DNA from: Nitrospirota bacterium | GTDB lineage: Bacteria > Nitrospirota > Thermodesulfovibrionia > Thermodesulfovibrionales > Dissulfurispiraceae | Direction of reading: 5' to 3' | Length of the DNA stretch: 64,000 nucleotides | Assembly (NCBI GenBank): GCA_015233655.1 | Contig: JADFXI010000001.1 | Coordinates: forward strand, 1-64,000 | Shown: one piece after another, positions 55,172 through 64,000 of the stretch | Layout: every line of letters begins with the position of its first letter | Position numbering within the stretch: position 1 is the first letter of the stretch | Notes under the pieces: model-generated | Told to the model about the DNA's origin: nothing | Databases searched by the model: none | Seen by the model: the letters and a program-made list of their open reading frames with translations, nothing else | Program-made: the position numbers and the translations under genes

Positions 55172-56605
55172 TCAGTCAGCCAACGATTCATAATTCAGGG
55201 ACTCTTTCAATTTCTTCATGGCCCTGACCTGTATTTGCCTGACGCGCTCCCTCGTAACTTCAAATTCCTCGCCCACATCCAGAAGCGTCAGGGGGGTGGT
55301 TTCACCTATGCCAAAACGTTTTCTAAGGACCAGTTCGGCCCTCGGCGGCAGTTTACAAAGGGCGCTGTCAATGACTGTTTCGAGTTCTTTCTGCATGGCC
55401 AGTTCAAGTGGCGACTGACTTGACACGTCCTCAATAAAGTCTTTCAGCAAGGTGTCTTCTTCACCTCTCACGGGCGTGTCGATCGAGACCGGTTCTCTCG
55501 CTATTTTCAGGACGTAATTGACTTTATCAGTGGTCATGCCGGTCCGTTCTGCTATCTCTTCCGGCGTGGGTTCCACTCCAAATTCTCGTACAAACCCCCA
55601 GGTCGCATTGTTCACCCTGTTTATACTGTCAATCATGTGCACAGGTATTCTGATTGTCCTCGACTGATCTGCGATAGCCCTGATGACGGCCTGCCGTATC
55701 CACCAGGTAGCGTAGGTGCTGAATCTATAGCCACGACGGTATTCAAACTTGTCCACCGCTCTCATCAGGCCGATATTCCCTTCCTGGATAAGGTCTCCAA
55801 GGTCCAATCCTCTCCCCATATAATGTTTAGCGACACTGACCACGAGCCTGAGGTTGGATTCGACAAGCTGTCCCTTTGCATTGCCGAGTCCGGCTTCGGC
55901 TTCTTTAAGTTCTTCGACAGACTCCTTTATATCGGCACAACGCATTCCAACAGCTCTTTCCAATATGCTGATTTCATTCCTCCGCTGCCTTTTACTGCCG
56001 GAACCCTGGCGCTCAAAACTCTCCGACAGCTTTTTAAATTCCCCCGAAAAACTATCTATCACTCCGTCTTTCAGTTTAAGTTCAAGCACTTTTTTAATAA
56101 TACGCCGGGCTTCGACCTGTAGAAGCTTTGAATCTCCGGCTTTTTGTCTTCTTGCTTTCACGCTATTATCGATAGACCCGATAATCCTCAAGACCCTTTT
56201 TCTCTCTCGCTTGATTTCTTCTTCCGTCAGGTTTTCAGTGTCCTGAATTAAATCTGCGAGCGCCACCTCTTCTTTTTTAATCAGCCGTATCAGGGTCACA
56301 AGTTTTTCGAGAACAAAAGGAATGGTAAAAACAATGCTGAATATCTTGAATTTATACGCTTCTATACGCTTGGCAAGCGCTACTTCCCCGTCTTTGCTGA
56401 GCAGCACTCCGGCACCTATGCCTTTCAGGTATGTCTTCAGAGGATTATACTCCTGATCCATATGTACTGCAGCAGCTTCAGCATCCGCCACTGAGGCGTT
56501 TTCATCACTTTGACCGCTGTCAGTTCCGGTAATGACATAATCCATGTCATACTCATCACGGCCCTCTTCTGTTGTATCAAACTGCCTCTTAATAATTGTT
56601 TTCAT
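55172..56605 (-). CDS. rpoD: Sigma-70 family sigma factor, RpoD type
   Basis: 477 residues. Region 1.2 near 50-75 ([21 protein letters not shown]), a non-conserved insert, regions 2.1-2.4 ([60 protein letters not shown]), region 3 and region 4.2 ([18 protein letters not shown]). It is shorter than most RpoD proteins and lacks a long acidic region 1.1. It is probably the primary sigma factor, but a group-2 RpoS-like role is possible. GCAGGAGG precedes the ATG. Single gene. Confidence 0.85.
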   Translation of the reverse strand: MKTIIKRQFDTTEEGRDEYDMDYVITGTDSGQSDENASVADAEAAAVHMDQEYNPLKTYLKGIGAGVLLSKDGEVALAKRIEAYKFKIFSIVFTIPFVLEKLVTLIRLIKKEEVALADLIQDTENLTEEEIKRERKRVLRIIGSIDNSVKARRQKAGDSKLLQVEARRIIKKVLELKLKDGVIDSFSGEFKKLSESFERQGSGSKRQRRNEISILERAVGMRCADIKESVEELKEAEAGLGNAKGQLVESNLRLVVSVAKHYMGRGLDLGDLIQEGNIGLMRAVDKFEYRRGYRFSTYATWWIRQAVIRAIADQSRTIRIPVHMIDSINRVNNATWGFVREFGVEPTPEEIAERTGMTTDKVNYVLKIAREPVSIDTPVRGEEDTLLKDFIEDVSSQSPLELAMQKELETVIDSALCKLPPRAELVLRKRFGIGETTPLTLLDVGEEFEVTRERVRQIQVRAMKKLKESLNYESLAD

Positions 56606-56680
56606 TTTGCCTCCTGCTGATGCCGTTTATGATTGTCATCAATATTAATCAGGATGAATTACCTCCGCTTTCTCGATATT

Positions 56681-56710
56681 AAGATAACACAAATAATTAA
56701 TTGTTGTCAT
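56681..56710 (-). promoter_or_regulatory. Putative promoter of the sigma-70 gene
   Basis: ATGACA (plus 56705-56710) and TATCTT (plus 56681-56686), 18-base spacer, on the minus strand, about 75 bases before the start. AT-rich surroundings. Confidence 0.35.
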
Positions 56711-56771
56711 CATAATTATTGCTAGTGGTACAGTCTGTTAGACGTGGCCCTACTGGAACAGGTAAACGCAC

Positions 56772-56800
56772 CTGACATTGTGTCTTCCCGATGGTATAAT
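56772..56800 (+). promoter_or_regulatory. Promoter of the DinB-family gene
   Basis: CTGACA (56772-56777), 17-base spacer and perfect TATAAT (56795-56800) preceded by TGG, so it also has an extended -10. This is the best match to a sigma-70 promoter in the window. The leader is about 55 bases, with AAAGGAG at 56846-56852 before the ATG at 56862. Confidence 0.7.
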
Positions 56801-56861
56801 CATTTCAGTAGTCAAAAGTCTATTGACGCATTCATTATCTGAATAAAAGGAGATTTCCGCT

Positions 56862-57368
56862 ATGCCATCACCCGAAGCCGCTCAATTAGCCGAAGCAATT
56901 CGTTTCACAGCAGAAGAGATCAAGAGACTCTATGAAGGCATTGATGAAAAAACGGCCTCTGCCGCACCTGCGGGCCGGTGGTCCCCAAAACAGATACTCT
57001 CACACCTTTGCGGCCCTGAAGGAGTCGGCTATATGCCGCTCATTAGGGCTTTCCTTGAGCAGGATACCCCTCGTCTGGATCTCGATGCCGGCAATCCTTT
57101 CTTCTCTGAAAAGCGTTCTCACATGACTGTAACAGATCTTGTGTCGGAATTTGAGAATGAATACAGCAACATGGCCGATCTAGTCTCAGGTTTATCAGTA
57201 GAGCAGCTTAGCAGGAAGGCCCATATCCCTTTCCTGAAAGAAACTCCACTGGGCGAATATCCCACCTTGGCAACGTGGATTAAAGCGCTGGGGGAGCGCC
57301 ATGTCGTCTCTCATATTGACCATTTACGGGAGATCATGGAGGCACTTGATGCAGCAAAGAGCTCTTGA
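56862..57368 (+). CDS. DinB superfamily protein
   Basis: 168-residue four-helix-bundle protein of the DinB/YfiT class. Metal-ligand-like histidines lie in PKQILSHLCGPE (near 49) and GERHVVSHIDHLREIM (near 150-157). Relatives are metal-dependent, thiol-linked transferases or stress-induced proteins; the substrate is unknown. It has its own strong promoter and is divergent from the sigma factor gene. Confidence 0.85.
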   Translation: MPSPEAAQLAEAIRFTAEEIKRLYEGIDEKTASAAPAGRWSPKQILSHLCGPEGVGYMPLIRAFLEQDTPRLDLDAGNPFFSEKRSHMTVTDLVSEFENEYSNMADLVSGLSVEQLSRKAHIPFLKETPLGEYPTLATWIKALGERHVVSHIDHLREIMEALDAAKSS

Positions 57369-57682
57369 CGAACAGACGATACGGAGCTAGAATATAATTA
57401 AGAAAAGGATTGATACGCGATAAATACACTGGAGCCATACGTGGGAAAGGGATATCCGTTACCACAACGGTAAGCGACCTTGAGGGTCCAACGAAAAATC
57501 CATCCCCGTGTGGTTCTATTAGTTTTATCCTCACCGGCTATGGCTGTCTCCCTCTGCTACACGATTTGACTTCAGCAACAAGACTGCTAAAATATTAAGT
57601 ATAAGGGCTTGAGTATGGCTTAGCAGCCGCGTTTAAGCAGTTTGAAACAAGTGCCGGACGATGGGTTGATTGAGAAGAACAT
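57369..57682. other. Gap between dinB-like gene and cfa, nothing recognised
   Basis: 314 bases with overlapping short frames on both strands (57334-57534 minus, 57410-57598 plus) that lack ribosome sites and known families. No clear terminator or promoter was found. Confidence 0.4.
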
Positions 57683-58795
57683 ATGGGCGTCTGTTCGTTA
57701 AAATGTTCCATTAAAGATATATTTTCTGCAGCAGGAATCAATATAAACGGAACAAATCCTTTCGACATCCGCATCAATGACGCGCGGTTTTATAAACAGG
57801 TGACCAGGGACGGCAGCCTGGGCCTCGGAGAATCATATATAGAGGGATGCTGGGACTGCGAAAGTCTTGATGGTTTTTTCTACCGGCTGATGGCCTCTGA
57901 TGCCGAAGACAAGGTTAAAAAGAATTGGGGATTGATCATCAGGTCTGTAATCTGTAATGTGAACAACAGATCGAGGGCCTTTCAGATCGGGGAACGGCAT
58001 TATGATATGGGGAACGAACTCTATCAGAATATGCTCGACAAAAGGATGACCTATAGCTGCGGGTACTGGGAAACGGCAAAGAATCTCGATGAGGCCCAGG
58101 AAGCCAAAATGGATTTGATATGCAGAAAACTCTCGCTCCAACCGGGTGACAGGATTCTCGACATCGGCTGCGGATGGGGAAGTTTCGTAAAATATGCGTC
58201 AGAAAAATACGGTGTCAAGGCAGTCGGCATAACTGTCTCAAGAAACCAGGCAGTTTTTGCGAAAGAGATGTGCGCAGGGCTACCGGTCGAAATCAGGTTG
58301 CAGGACTACCGTGAACTCGATGAAAAGTTTGATCACATCGTTTCTGTCGGGATGTTCGAACACGTCGGATACAAGAATTACCGGACTTATATGGAAACTG
58401 CCGGCAAGTGCCTGGAGGACGGGGGGCTTTTCCTGCTGCATACCATCGGGGAAAGCTGCTCTAAGGTCGCTTTTGAGCCGTGGGTCGATAAATATATCTT
58501 CCCCAACTCGCTTATACCATCAGTGAGGCAGATAAGCGCCGCCATAGAAAAAATATTTGTAATAGAAGACCTGCACAATTTTGGCTTTCATTACTATCCC
58601 ACCCTTGTCTCGTGGTTCAATAACTTCAACAGGAACTGGGACGTACTGAAAGAGCATTACAATGACCGGTTTTATCGCATGTGGAAATACTATCTTTTGA
58701 GCTGCGCGGGCACCTTCCGCGCCCGCTGTCTTCAAGTCTGGCAGATTGTGCTCTCAAAAAAAGGAGTCCCCGGAGGATACAGCCACGTCCGCTAA
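57683..58795 (+). CDS. cfa: Cyclopropane-fatty-acyl-phospholipid synthase
   Basis: 370-residue SAM-dependent enzyme adding a methylene to unsaturated lipid chains, strengthening membranes. N-terminal lipid-binding part (DGSLGLGESYIEGCWDCESLDGF), Q/E-H-YD-GN-LY segment (GERHYDMGNELYQNMLD), SAM motif LDIGCGWGSFVKYASEKYGV, VGMFEHVGYKNY, and C-terminal YYLLSCAGTFRA are standard for Cfa. Slightly shorter than E. coli Cfa. The ATG at 57683 has only a weak ribosome site (GAGAAG). Confidence 0.94.
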   Translation: MGVCSLKCSIKDIFSAAGININGTNPFDIRINDARFYKQVTRDGSLGLGESYIEGCWDCESLDGFFYRLMASDAEDKVKKNWGLIIRSVICNVNNRSRAFQIGERHYDMGNELYQNMLDKRMTYSCGYWETAKNLDEAQEAKMDLICRKLSLQPGDRILDIGCGWGSFVKYASEKYGVKAVGITVSRNQAVFAKEMCAGLPVEIRLQDYRELDEKFDHIVSVGMFEHVGYKNYRTYMETAGKCLEDGGLFLLHTIGESCSKVAFEPWVDKYIFPNSLIPSVRQISAAIEKIFVIEDLHNFGFHYYPTLVSWFNNFNRNWDVLKEHYNDRFYRMWKYYLLSCAGTFRARCLQVWQIVLSKKGVPGGYSHVR

Positions 58796-58859
58796 GTGCC
58801 CGGTTTGTTACGATAATGAAGATGTGATAATAAAGATATTTGATTGACCCCTAAACATA

Positions 58860-59666
58860 TCATCGCAATCCCCGCTGACGTACCGCTTCGTATAGGCTAA
58901 TGGATGCAGCCATAGCCACATTGAGGCTTTCAGCCCTGCCGATTACCGGAATTTTAAGAAGCAGCTCAGCCTTATTCAGCAAATTGGCCCCAATGCCATG
59001 AGCTTCATTGCCGAATATAATCGCTGCAGGCCCCCGGAAGTCTGTTTCGTATAAAGACTTTGAGGCGCGGACATCCGCTGCATACAACCTGATATGCCGC
59101 TCCGCCAAGAAGCCGACTATTTCTTCCACGCCTGTCTCAGGCAGCACAGGCAAGGCAAAAATACTTCCGGCTGACGCCCTCACGGCCTTGGGCATAAAAG
59201 GATCGCATGTGCCCGGAGTCAGCAGTACCGCGTCCGCACCAGAGGCATCTGCTACACGCACTATTGTTCCGATATTGCCGGGGTCGCTTATCCCGTCACA
59301 CACAATCAGCATTGGGACCGCTTTGAGGGGAATGGCATCAAGGGACGGCACATTAAGGGAAATCACGGCGACTATGCCCTGCGGAGTTTCAGTATCTGAG
59401 AGCTTATCGATCACCTTTTTCGATGCCCTGATCGTCTGAACAGTCGTTTCTTTAAGCCGATCCATCAGCCTCCGGCCCTGTTCCGAGTTAATTAAATGTT
59501 CTGCAAAAAAAACACGCTCCACAACAGCGGCAGGGCAAGAAAGCGCCATATCGACAAGATGAACGCCCTCTATGACAAAAGAAGACCCGACACCCCTCTT
59601 TTCTTTTGTTCGCAAAACTTCCTTGATCAATGGATTTGCGGTGCTTGTTATCAGCGGGTGACTCAT
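58860..59666 (-). CDS. TrmH-family RNA 2'-O-methyltransferase (SpoU class)
   Basis: 268-residue SPOUT methyltransferase. An N-terminal substrate-binding domain (STANPLIKEVLRTKEKRG) precedes the knotted domain with motif 1 (ISDPGNIGTIVRVADASGADAV), motif 2 (IIFGNEAHGIG) and motif 3 (IPVIGRAESLNVAMAASI). It is like 23S rRNA 2'-O-ribose methyltransferases (RlmB/TsnR type); the target nucleotide is not given by sequence. Four-base overlap with the M50 gene. Confidence 0.9.
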   Translation of the reverse strand: MSHPLITSTANPLIKEVLRTKEKRGVGSSFVIEGVHLVDMALSCPAAVVERVFFAEHLINSEQGRRLMDRLKETTVQTIRASKKVIDKLSDTETPQGIVAVISLNVPSLDAIPLKAVPMLIVCDGISDPGNIGTIVRVADASGADAVLLTPGTCDPFMPKAVRASAGSIFALPVLPETGVEEIVGFLAERHIRLYAADVRASKSLYETDFRGPAAIIFGNEAHGIGANLLNKAELLLKIPVIGRAESLNVAMAASISLYEAVRQRGLR

Positions 59667-60526
59667 AATGATATTTTAAATGGAGAAGGGATGAACGTGA
59701 TAATAAATATAGCCAGTGACACTAATCCTATAACAGTCCTTCGGGGGTCTAGAGGCGTTTCCCAGTAGAGCACCGGAGGGTGCTTGATTCCAAGTACAAG
59801 CATAAGAATTGCCCAAACGAGCCAGCCTTCCCAGCCTGAAAAACCGAGCAATGACGACAGCCCCAGCACAGCCAGCACCACTACCAGAATTCGCGAAACA
59901 TGGCGGTGCCGCTCTCCCAGCATGGCGTAGGCGATGTGCCCTCCGTCGAGCTGGCCGATTGGTATAAGGTTGAGCGATGTCACAAAAAGCCCTATCCAGC
60001 CCGCAAAAGCGATGGGATGGAGCAGAATGTCATAGTGCTCAGGAGTCGGACCCAGCACAATACGGGAAAGAAAAGAAAACAGAAGAGAGTCGCCCAAGGA
60101 CAGCGCGCCATCACCCGCCGCGGCGGGAGGCAACGGTATTACCTTTGACAAGCTGAGTCCTATAATGCACGCCGCAACAGATACGACAAAACCTGCTATG
60201 GGTCCTGACGCGCCTATGTCGATCAGCGCCTTCCGCGTAATAATAGGAGACTTCATTTTTATAAACGCGCCAAAAGTCCCGAAGATCGAAGGCGCAGGGA
60301 TGAAATATGGCAGGGTTGCTACAGTGTGGTTCTTCTTTGACGCAAAATAATGAGACAGTTCATGGCATAGAAGTATGGTCATCAGCGTCCCTGCAAAGGG
60401 CAACCCCTCAATAATTCTGCCGGGATGTTTAATAATATTGATTCCCTGCTGAAGAGCGCCGGCAGACAACGTCGAAAGACAGGTAAGGAAAAACAGAATT
60501 ATGTGAAGATACGGTATTTTCTTCAT
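59663..60526 (-). CDS. Site-2-protease-family (M50) membrane metalloprotease
   Basis: 287-residue integral membrane protein with about six segments. The zinc motif HELSH (LLCHELSHYFASKKN, near 51-55) and the distal LNLIPIGQLDGGH (third ligand Asp) are both intact, so it should be active. No PDZ domain is present. Such proteases cut membrane-bound anti-sigma or signalling proteins. It overlaps rimO and trmH-like genes by 4 bases each. Confidence 0.9.
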   Translation of the reverse strand: MKKIPYLHIILFFLTCLSTLSAGALQQGINIIKHPGRIIEGLPFAGTLMTILLCHELSHYFASKKNHTVATLPYFIPAPSIFGTFGAFIKMKSPIITRKALIDIGASGPIAGFVVSVAACIIGLSLSKVIPLPPAAAGDGALSLGDSLLFSFLSRIVLGPTPEHYDILLHPIAFAGWIGLFVTSLNLIPIGQLDGGHIAYAMLGERHRHVSRILVVVLAVLGLSSLLGFSGWEGWLVWAILMLVLGIKHPPVLYWETPLDPRRTVIGLVSLAIFIITFIPSPFKISL

Positions 60527-61887
60527 ACAATTTCTGCCTTCAGGTCATAATCGTAAGCATCGGTGATTTCAACTGTAACCACATCGCCGACTTTTACAGC
60601 GGGTCGTCTTCCTTTATCTTTCTGACCGGCGCTGACTTTTGCTTTTTCAATAATGACAACTCCATCAATCTCTGGAGTGTGTGAATACAGACGTGCCAGC
60701 GTAACGTCTTCCGCGCCTTCGTCAATAATGGCCCTGAACCGCCTGCCGACCAACTCCCTGTTTAACTCAAGAGATATCAGCGACTGGTGCTTCATGATCT
60801 CTTCAAACCTTCTGCGTTTCACATTTTCAGGCACCTGTCCTTTAAGCCCGGCAGATGGGGTACCCTCTTCCTTTGAGAAGATAAAGGCCCCAAGCCTGTC
60901 AAAACGCATCTCTTCGATAAAATCAATAAGCCCCTTAAAGTCCTCTTCTGTCTCCCCTGGAAAACCTGTGATAAAAGTAGTCCTGAGGGCGACACCCGGT
61001 ATATGACGGCGCAGTGTTCTTATAAGTTTGCGATATTCATTGCGCGTGCCCCTGCGTCCCATGAGCCTTAATATTTTGTCCTCTGAATGTTGCAGCGGGA
61101 TATCGAGGTATTTCTGTATCTTGTCCTCGGCCGCAATGCATTCGATAAGGTCCTTACTTATTGCAGTTGGGTAGAGGTACAAAAGACGAATGTAAAAATC
61201 ACCCGGCAGAGCTGCGAGGTCCCGCAACAGAGAGACGAGACCGTACCCGTCAAACTCCTTACCGTAATTCGTAATGTCCTGGGCCACGAGAATTAGTTCC
61301 CTTACTCCCGCATTTATGTATTCGCGTGCCTCAGCAATTATTAATTCAGGCCGGATACTCCTGAATGCACCGCGTATGGAAGGTATCACACAAAACGTGC
61401 ATTTTTTATCGCATCCTTCAGCGATTTTAAGGTAAGCGTGGGAAAGAGAAGCAACAGGGGACGTGCTGCAGGATTTAGTTGGACCCGATTTTCCCTCTGA
61501 ACTCTGACTCCTGAACTCCGGCATCTGCTTCTTGCAATATTCAATGATCCGAGCTTCCTCACCAACCCCCCAGATGCCGTCAATTTCAGGGATCTCTTTC
61601 AACAGTTCATCTCTATATCTGGCGGCAAGACATCCGAACACTACCAGCTTTCTGCCGCTTTCTTTCATCTGTGCAAGCCTGAGAACTTCCTCTATTGACT
61701 CTTCCTTCGCATCTTTTATAAATCCGCACGTATTCACGAGCATAATATCGGCATCATCCGCATTTTCCACCGCGACAAAACCTTCAGCTGTAAAGGCCCC
61801 TGCCAAATGCCCTGAGTCGACAGTGTTTTTGGGACAGCCGAGTGTTGTAATGTGTATTTTTGCAGGTGCAGGAATTATTTTAGACAT
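60523..61887 (-). CDS. rimO: Ribosomal protein S12 methylthiotransferase RimO
   Basis: 454-residue radical-SAM enzyme adding a methylthio group to an Asp of S12. The UPF0004 domain with TLGCPKNTVDSGHLAG and VNTCGFIKDAKEESIEE carries three cluster cysteines. The radical SAM motif is CDKKCTFC in EGCDKKCTFCVIPSIRG. A TRAM domain closes it. Between the first two domains lies a low-complexity insert (near 123-143, rich in Ser) whose DNA shows heptamer repeats. First gene of the trmH-M50-rimO run. Confidence 0.95.
   Translation of the reverse strand: MSKIIPAPAKIHITTLGCPKNTVDSGHLAGAFTAEGFVAVENADDADIMLVNTCGFIKDAKEESIEEVLRLAQMKESGRKLVVFGCLAARYRDELLKEIPEIDGIWGVGEEARIIEYCKKQMPEFRSQSSEGKSGPTKSCSTSPVASLSHAYLKIAEGCDKKCTFCVIPSIRGAFRSIRPELIIAEAREYINAGVRELILVAQDITNYGKEFDGYGLVSLLRDLAALPGDFYIRLLYLYPTAISKDLIECIAAEDKIQKYLDIPLQHSEDKILRLMGRRGTRNEYRKLIRTLRRHIPGVALRTTFITGFPGETEEDFKGLIDFIEEMRFDRLGAFIFSKEEGTPSAGLKGQVPENVKRRRFEEIMKHQSLISLELNRELVGRRFRAIIDEGAEDVTLARLYSHTPEIDGVVIIEKAKVSAGQKDKGRRPAVKVGDVVTVEITDAYDYDLKAEIV
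61497..61517. repeat. Heptanucleotide repeat inside rimO
   Basis: CTGAACT, CTGACTC and CTGAACT follow one another on the plus strand, perhaps continuing as CCGGCAT and CTGCTTC. On the coding strand they specify part of the serine-rich insert (EFRSQSSEG) between the first two RimO domains. Three units keep the frame. Confidence 0.5.
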
Positions 61888-62005
61888 GAACTATATGCTT
61901 TACCGGTTTTATTGGAACAATCTTGGAGGTATCCATCTCCCTTAAAATATTTGCTTATTTATATTATATCAAACGTTCGTCCGAATTTGCCCCTTTACTC
62001 CGCAT

Positions 62006-62024
62006 CACACGGTGTTAACGTGTG
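62006..62024. other. Small hairpin downstream of the BPL_N-like gene
   Basis: CACACG (62006-62011) and CGTGTG (62019-62024) form a 6-bp stem with a 7-base loop in the 192-base gap between rimO and the BPL_N-like gene. No T-run follows on the minus strand. Confidence 0.3.
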
Positions 62025-62079
62025 TGAGCAGCCTTATCAAGCACCTCAGCAGCCTATTGGTTCAGGCTTTTCCCTGACG

Positions 62080-62979
62080 CTACTTGCCTATGAGCTTCGC
62101 TATTACGGTTTTCATGAATTTCCATGTATTGGGATCATACCAGAGAGAGCAATTGCTAAAAGAAACCTCGAGATGAGGCCCTGTCAGAAACACTTTCCCG
62201 CTGCCGTAATTAAACATTACCATTGCACCGTAGCCGTCACTTGGGGCACCTACCGATGGATATGTTCCCAGAACTGTAACGTTTTGACCAGAACCGTATA
62301 AAGGGATAAAAAAAGGTCCGCCATAATATAACACGTTTAATGTGGGATTAATGTCGGGCAATGCAGTAGTGTTAATATTAATTGTAGTCATAGCAGCCCC
62401 TTCGGTTATTGACGTCGAGCAATTTGTCAGGGAATACCACCCCTTAATATGGGGGATGACCCCTGCACTAATGCCACTAAATAAGTTTAATGGATAATAA
62501 TATGCATTTACAGGACTTTGGAAATCCACAGTCCACATTACTATACTGGAAGCTAAATAAGCCCCTGCGCATATACCAAAATACCCTCCGCCATTGCTGA
62601 CAAAGTTTCTAATATTTTCAAAACCATTATAATTTATTAAATAATTGTACCCCCCGGCCCATCCGCCGCCCACTATTATCATCTTATAAAGTGAATTTAA
62701 ATTAGGTGTAGCGTTTAGTTCATCAGGAGTTATTTGTTCATATGTATAGCCATAATACGAAAGCATGGACTCAATAGCTAACAGCCCATCCATCCAGGTC
62801 CCACCGCCTTGATAACCGGTATCATTATAAACGGCAACGTCAGCGCCAGTTAACGCTCTGCTATTTGATGGAGATAAAATAAAAACAAAAGAACAACAAA
62901 ATATTATTAATAATTGCATTTTGCTTTTATATGAATGTCTTATAACAGTATGCATTATTGAAATTGTATTACCCAACAT
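62080..62979 (-). CDS. Exported BPL_N / glutamine-amidotransferase-like protein
   Basis: 299 residues. Long N region then a hydrophobic leader (MQLLIIFCCSFVFILSPSNS core at 21-40). The mature part resembles the BPL_N class I amidotransferase-like fold: ADVAVYNDTGYQGGGTWMDGLLAIESML, IIVGGGWAGGYN, FVSNGGGYFGICAGAYLAS with the nucleophile-elbow Cys, and GKVFLTGPHLEVS. AAGGAGG 4 bases before ATG 62979 fixes the start. Exported location is unusual for this fold, and its function is unknown. The DNA is visibly more AT-rich than its surroundings, suggesting transfer. Confidence 0.75.
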   Translation of the reverse strand: MLGNTISIMHTVIRHSYKSKMQLLIIFCCSFVFILSPSNSRALTGADVAVYNDTGYQGGGTWMDGLLAIESMLSYYGYTYEQITPDELNATPNLNSLYKMIIVGGGWAGGYNYLINYNGFENIRNFVSNGGGYFGICAGAYLASSIVMWTVDFQSPVNAYYYPLNLFSGISAGVIPHIKGWYSLTNCSTSITEGAAMTTININTTALPDINPTLNVLYYGGPFFIPLYGSGQNVTVLGTYPSVGAPSDGYGAMVMFNYGSGKVFLTGPHLEVSFSNCSLWYDPNTWKFMKTVIAKLIGK

Positions 62980-63083
62980 AAAACCTCCTTCTTAATAGGA
63001 TATTCTTAATAATGCCATGTTTCGTAATAATGTTTTTAACTTCGTCCGGCAATGCGCAGCCCTGCAATTAAACATGCTATTTT

Positions 63084-64000
63084 TCACCTATGCTCATCCC
63101 CAGGACAATATCTACTACCCAGTGGGGCATCAGGCTGAGACGGCACCCCGTCTCTTCCTTTGACCACAAAACTGCTCATCTCATCTTCCCTCCCGGCACA
63201 CGGTTTGGGAAAAAGCGCTCCCGTGTCAATATATGTTGCAGGCAATACGGCAAGATTTCCGCTCAGGTCTACCAATGGCGCGCTGATCGTCACTATGCCT
63301 TGTAGTCCAAACTGCGATGAGGCACTCACTACACTGTCTGACGAGCGTATGAATACATTGCTTTTTAAATCTATGTTGCCCCCGTTGCCGATATTAGCGT
63401 TGGCTATGACTTTGCTGCCCTCAAGCACAACCTGCTCAGAATTTATATCTATATTGCCTCCATTGCCGGTGCCTCCATGCACTGTGGCTGTGATGCTGCT
63501 ATTTCTTATGTCCATCAACTGTGGATCTATGTTTATATTCCCACCATCCGCATTTGCCGTTGCCGTAGTTATTGAGCTGTCTGTCATCTTTATAGTATTC
63601 CCAACTTTTATTGCTATGCTGCCGGCTACCCCTGTGCCTGTGCTTTCCGATGCTATTGAGGAATAGCTGTAAAGATTCATCTCCGCAGCATTAACTTCTA
63701 TGTTACCTCCTGCTCCGCTACCTGATGTGGAGGTGCTTATCCTGCCGCCGTCAGAAAATAAAATACTGTTGGAAGCTGCCGTAATCGATCCGGCGTTTCC
63801 TCCACTCCACGTTTCACTAAATATCCCACTGTGATAAATTGTTCCACCGCTATCATAATATCCTGTTATAGATATTGAATCGCCGGCTGTGATACTGATA
63901 CTGCCGCCCCTGCCTCCGCTACCCTCTGCTGCGCTTGTGCTGATTTGTCCAAGACCGGAAATAGACAGTCTGGCAGCATCAATATTGATGTCCCCGGCAT
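63084..64000 (-). CDS. C-terminal part of a filamentous haemagglutinin-like exoprotein (partial)
   Basis: The frame is open from 63084 through the window end, so the N terminus lies outside; at least 304 residues are visible. It is made of beta-helix repeats rich in Gly, Asn, Ser and Thr (GGNIDINSEQ, GGNIDLKSN, AGSITAASNS). It ends in a tail with LVDLSGNLAVLP, CAGREDEMSSFVVKGRDGVPSQP, like exoproteins of the two-partner secretion type from cyanobacteria and Nitrospirota. Probably secreted through an outer-membrane TpsB partner not in the window. Confidence 0.8.
   Translation of the reverse strand, partial: AGDINIDAARLSISGLGQISTSAAEGSGGRGGSISITAGDSISITGYYDSGGTIYHSGIFSETWSGGNAGSITAASNSILFSDGGRISTSTSGSGAGGNIEVNAAEMNLYSYSSIASESTGTGVAGSIAIKVGNTIKMTDSSITTATANADGGNINIDPQLMDIRNSSITATVHGGTGNGGNIDINSEQVVLEGSKVIANANIGNGGNIDLKSNVFIRSSDSVVSASSQFGLQGIVTISAPLVDLSGNLAVLPATYIDTGALFPKPCAGREDEMSSFVVKGRDGVPSQPDAPLGSRYCPGDEHR

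Overview
The window reads as chromosomal DNA of a diderm (LPS-bearing), probably anaerobic bacterium of moderate GC. No rRNA, tRNA, insertion sequence, prophage or CRISPR array was seen. Lipopolysaccharide transport (lptA/B/C, gmhA), futalosine-type menaquinone synthesis (mqnA), a split F-type ATP synthase with b and b' subunits, RtcB/archease, a MEMO1-like protein and a two-partner-secretion exoprotein together suggest Nitrospirota or a deltaproteobacterium-like lineage. That placement is inference, since no rRNA marker is present.

Layout. 0-9 kb: a minus-strand housekeeping run (MBL hydrolase, ruvC, gmhA, HIT protein, family-4 UDG, nadK, tsaE, CBS protein, pgeF, nnrD/E) interrupted by a plus-strand lipocalin-like gene. 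9-16 kb: ald on plus, then a degenerate receiver protein, panB, recJ, secF, secD, yajC on minus. 16-20 kb: a plus-strand chromate module (chrB, chrA, MFS) behind a promoter carrying a palindrome. 20-26 kb: archease-rtcB-mqnA, a divergent GGQ release-factor-like gene, a creatininase-family gene, cardiolipin synthase, trxB and a PAS/cysteine-cluster protein. 27-33 kb: the ATP synthase operon b'-b-delta-alpha-gamma-beta-epsilon, without a and c. 33-38.6 kb: lptC-lptA-lptB-rpoN-hpf-rapZ-cysteine desulfurase. 39-45 kb: a cyclic-nucleotide signalling cluster. 45-62 kb: ArsA-like ATPase, VTT membrane protein, recO, bifunctional nuclease, era, aminotransferase, alr, mobA-like, MEMO1-like, dnaB, rplI, a primary-type sigma factor, DinB, cfa, trmH-like, M50 protease, rimO. 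62-64 kb: an AT-rich accessory segment with an exported BPL_N-like protein and the end of a haemagglutinin-like exoprotein.

The most unusual part is 39.2-44.75 kb. One probable operon encodes a two-cNMP-site/rhodanese protein, a receiver domain with its centre deleted, a 927-residue fusion of histidine-kinase phosphoacceptor-like segments, receiver, class III nucleotide cyclase and metallo-beta-lactamase fold, and a protein with three tandem copies of a small module before a cNMP-binding domain. This looks like a self-contained circuit with a maker, possible destroyer and readers of a cyclic nucleotide.

Other notable items are heptanucleotide tandem repeats at several gene edges, one of them encoding the signal peptide of ATP synthase subunit b; an era gene with no ATG/GTG/TTG available for its full-length frame; and a hairpin between yajC and secD that can pair in two ways. 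Many gene joints are 1- or 4-base stop/start overlaps, so translational coupling appears common.
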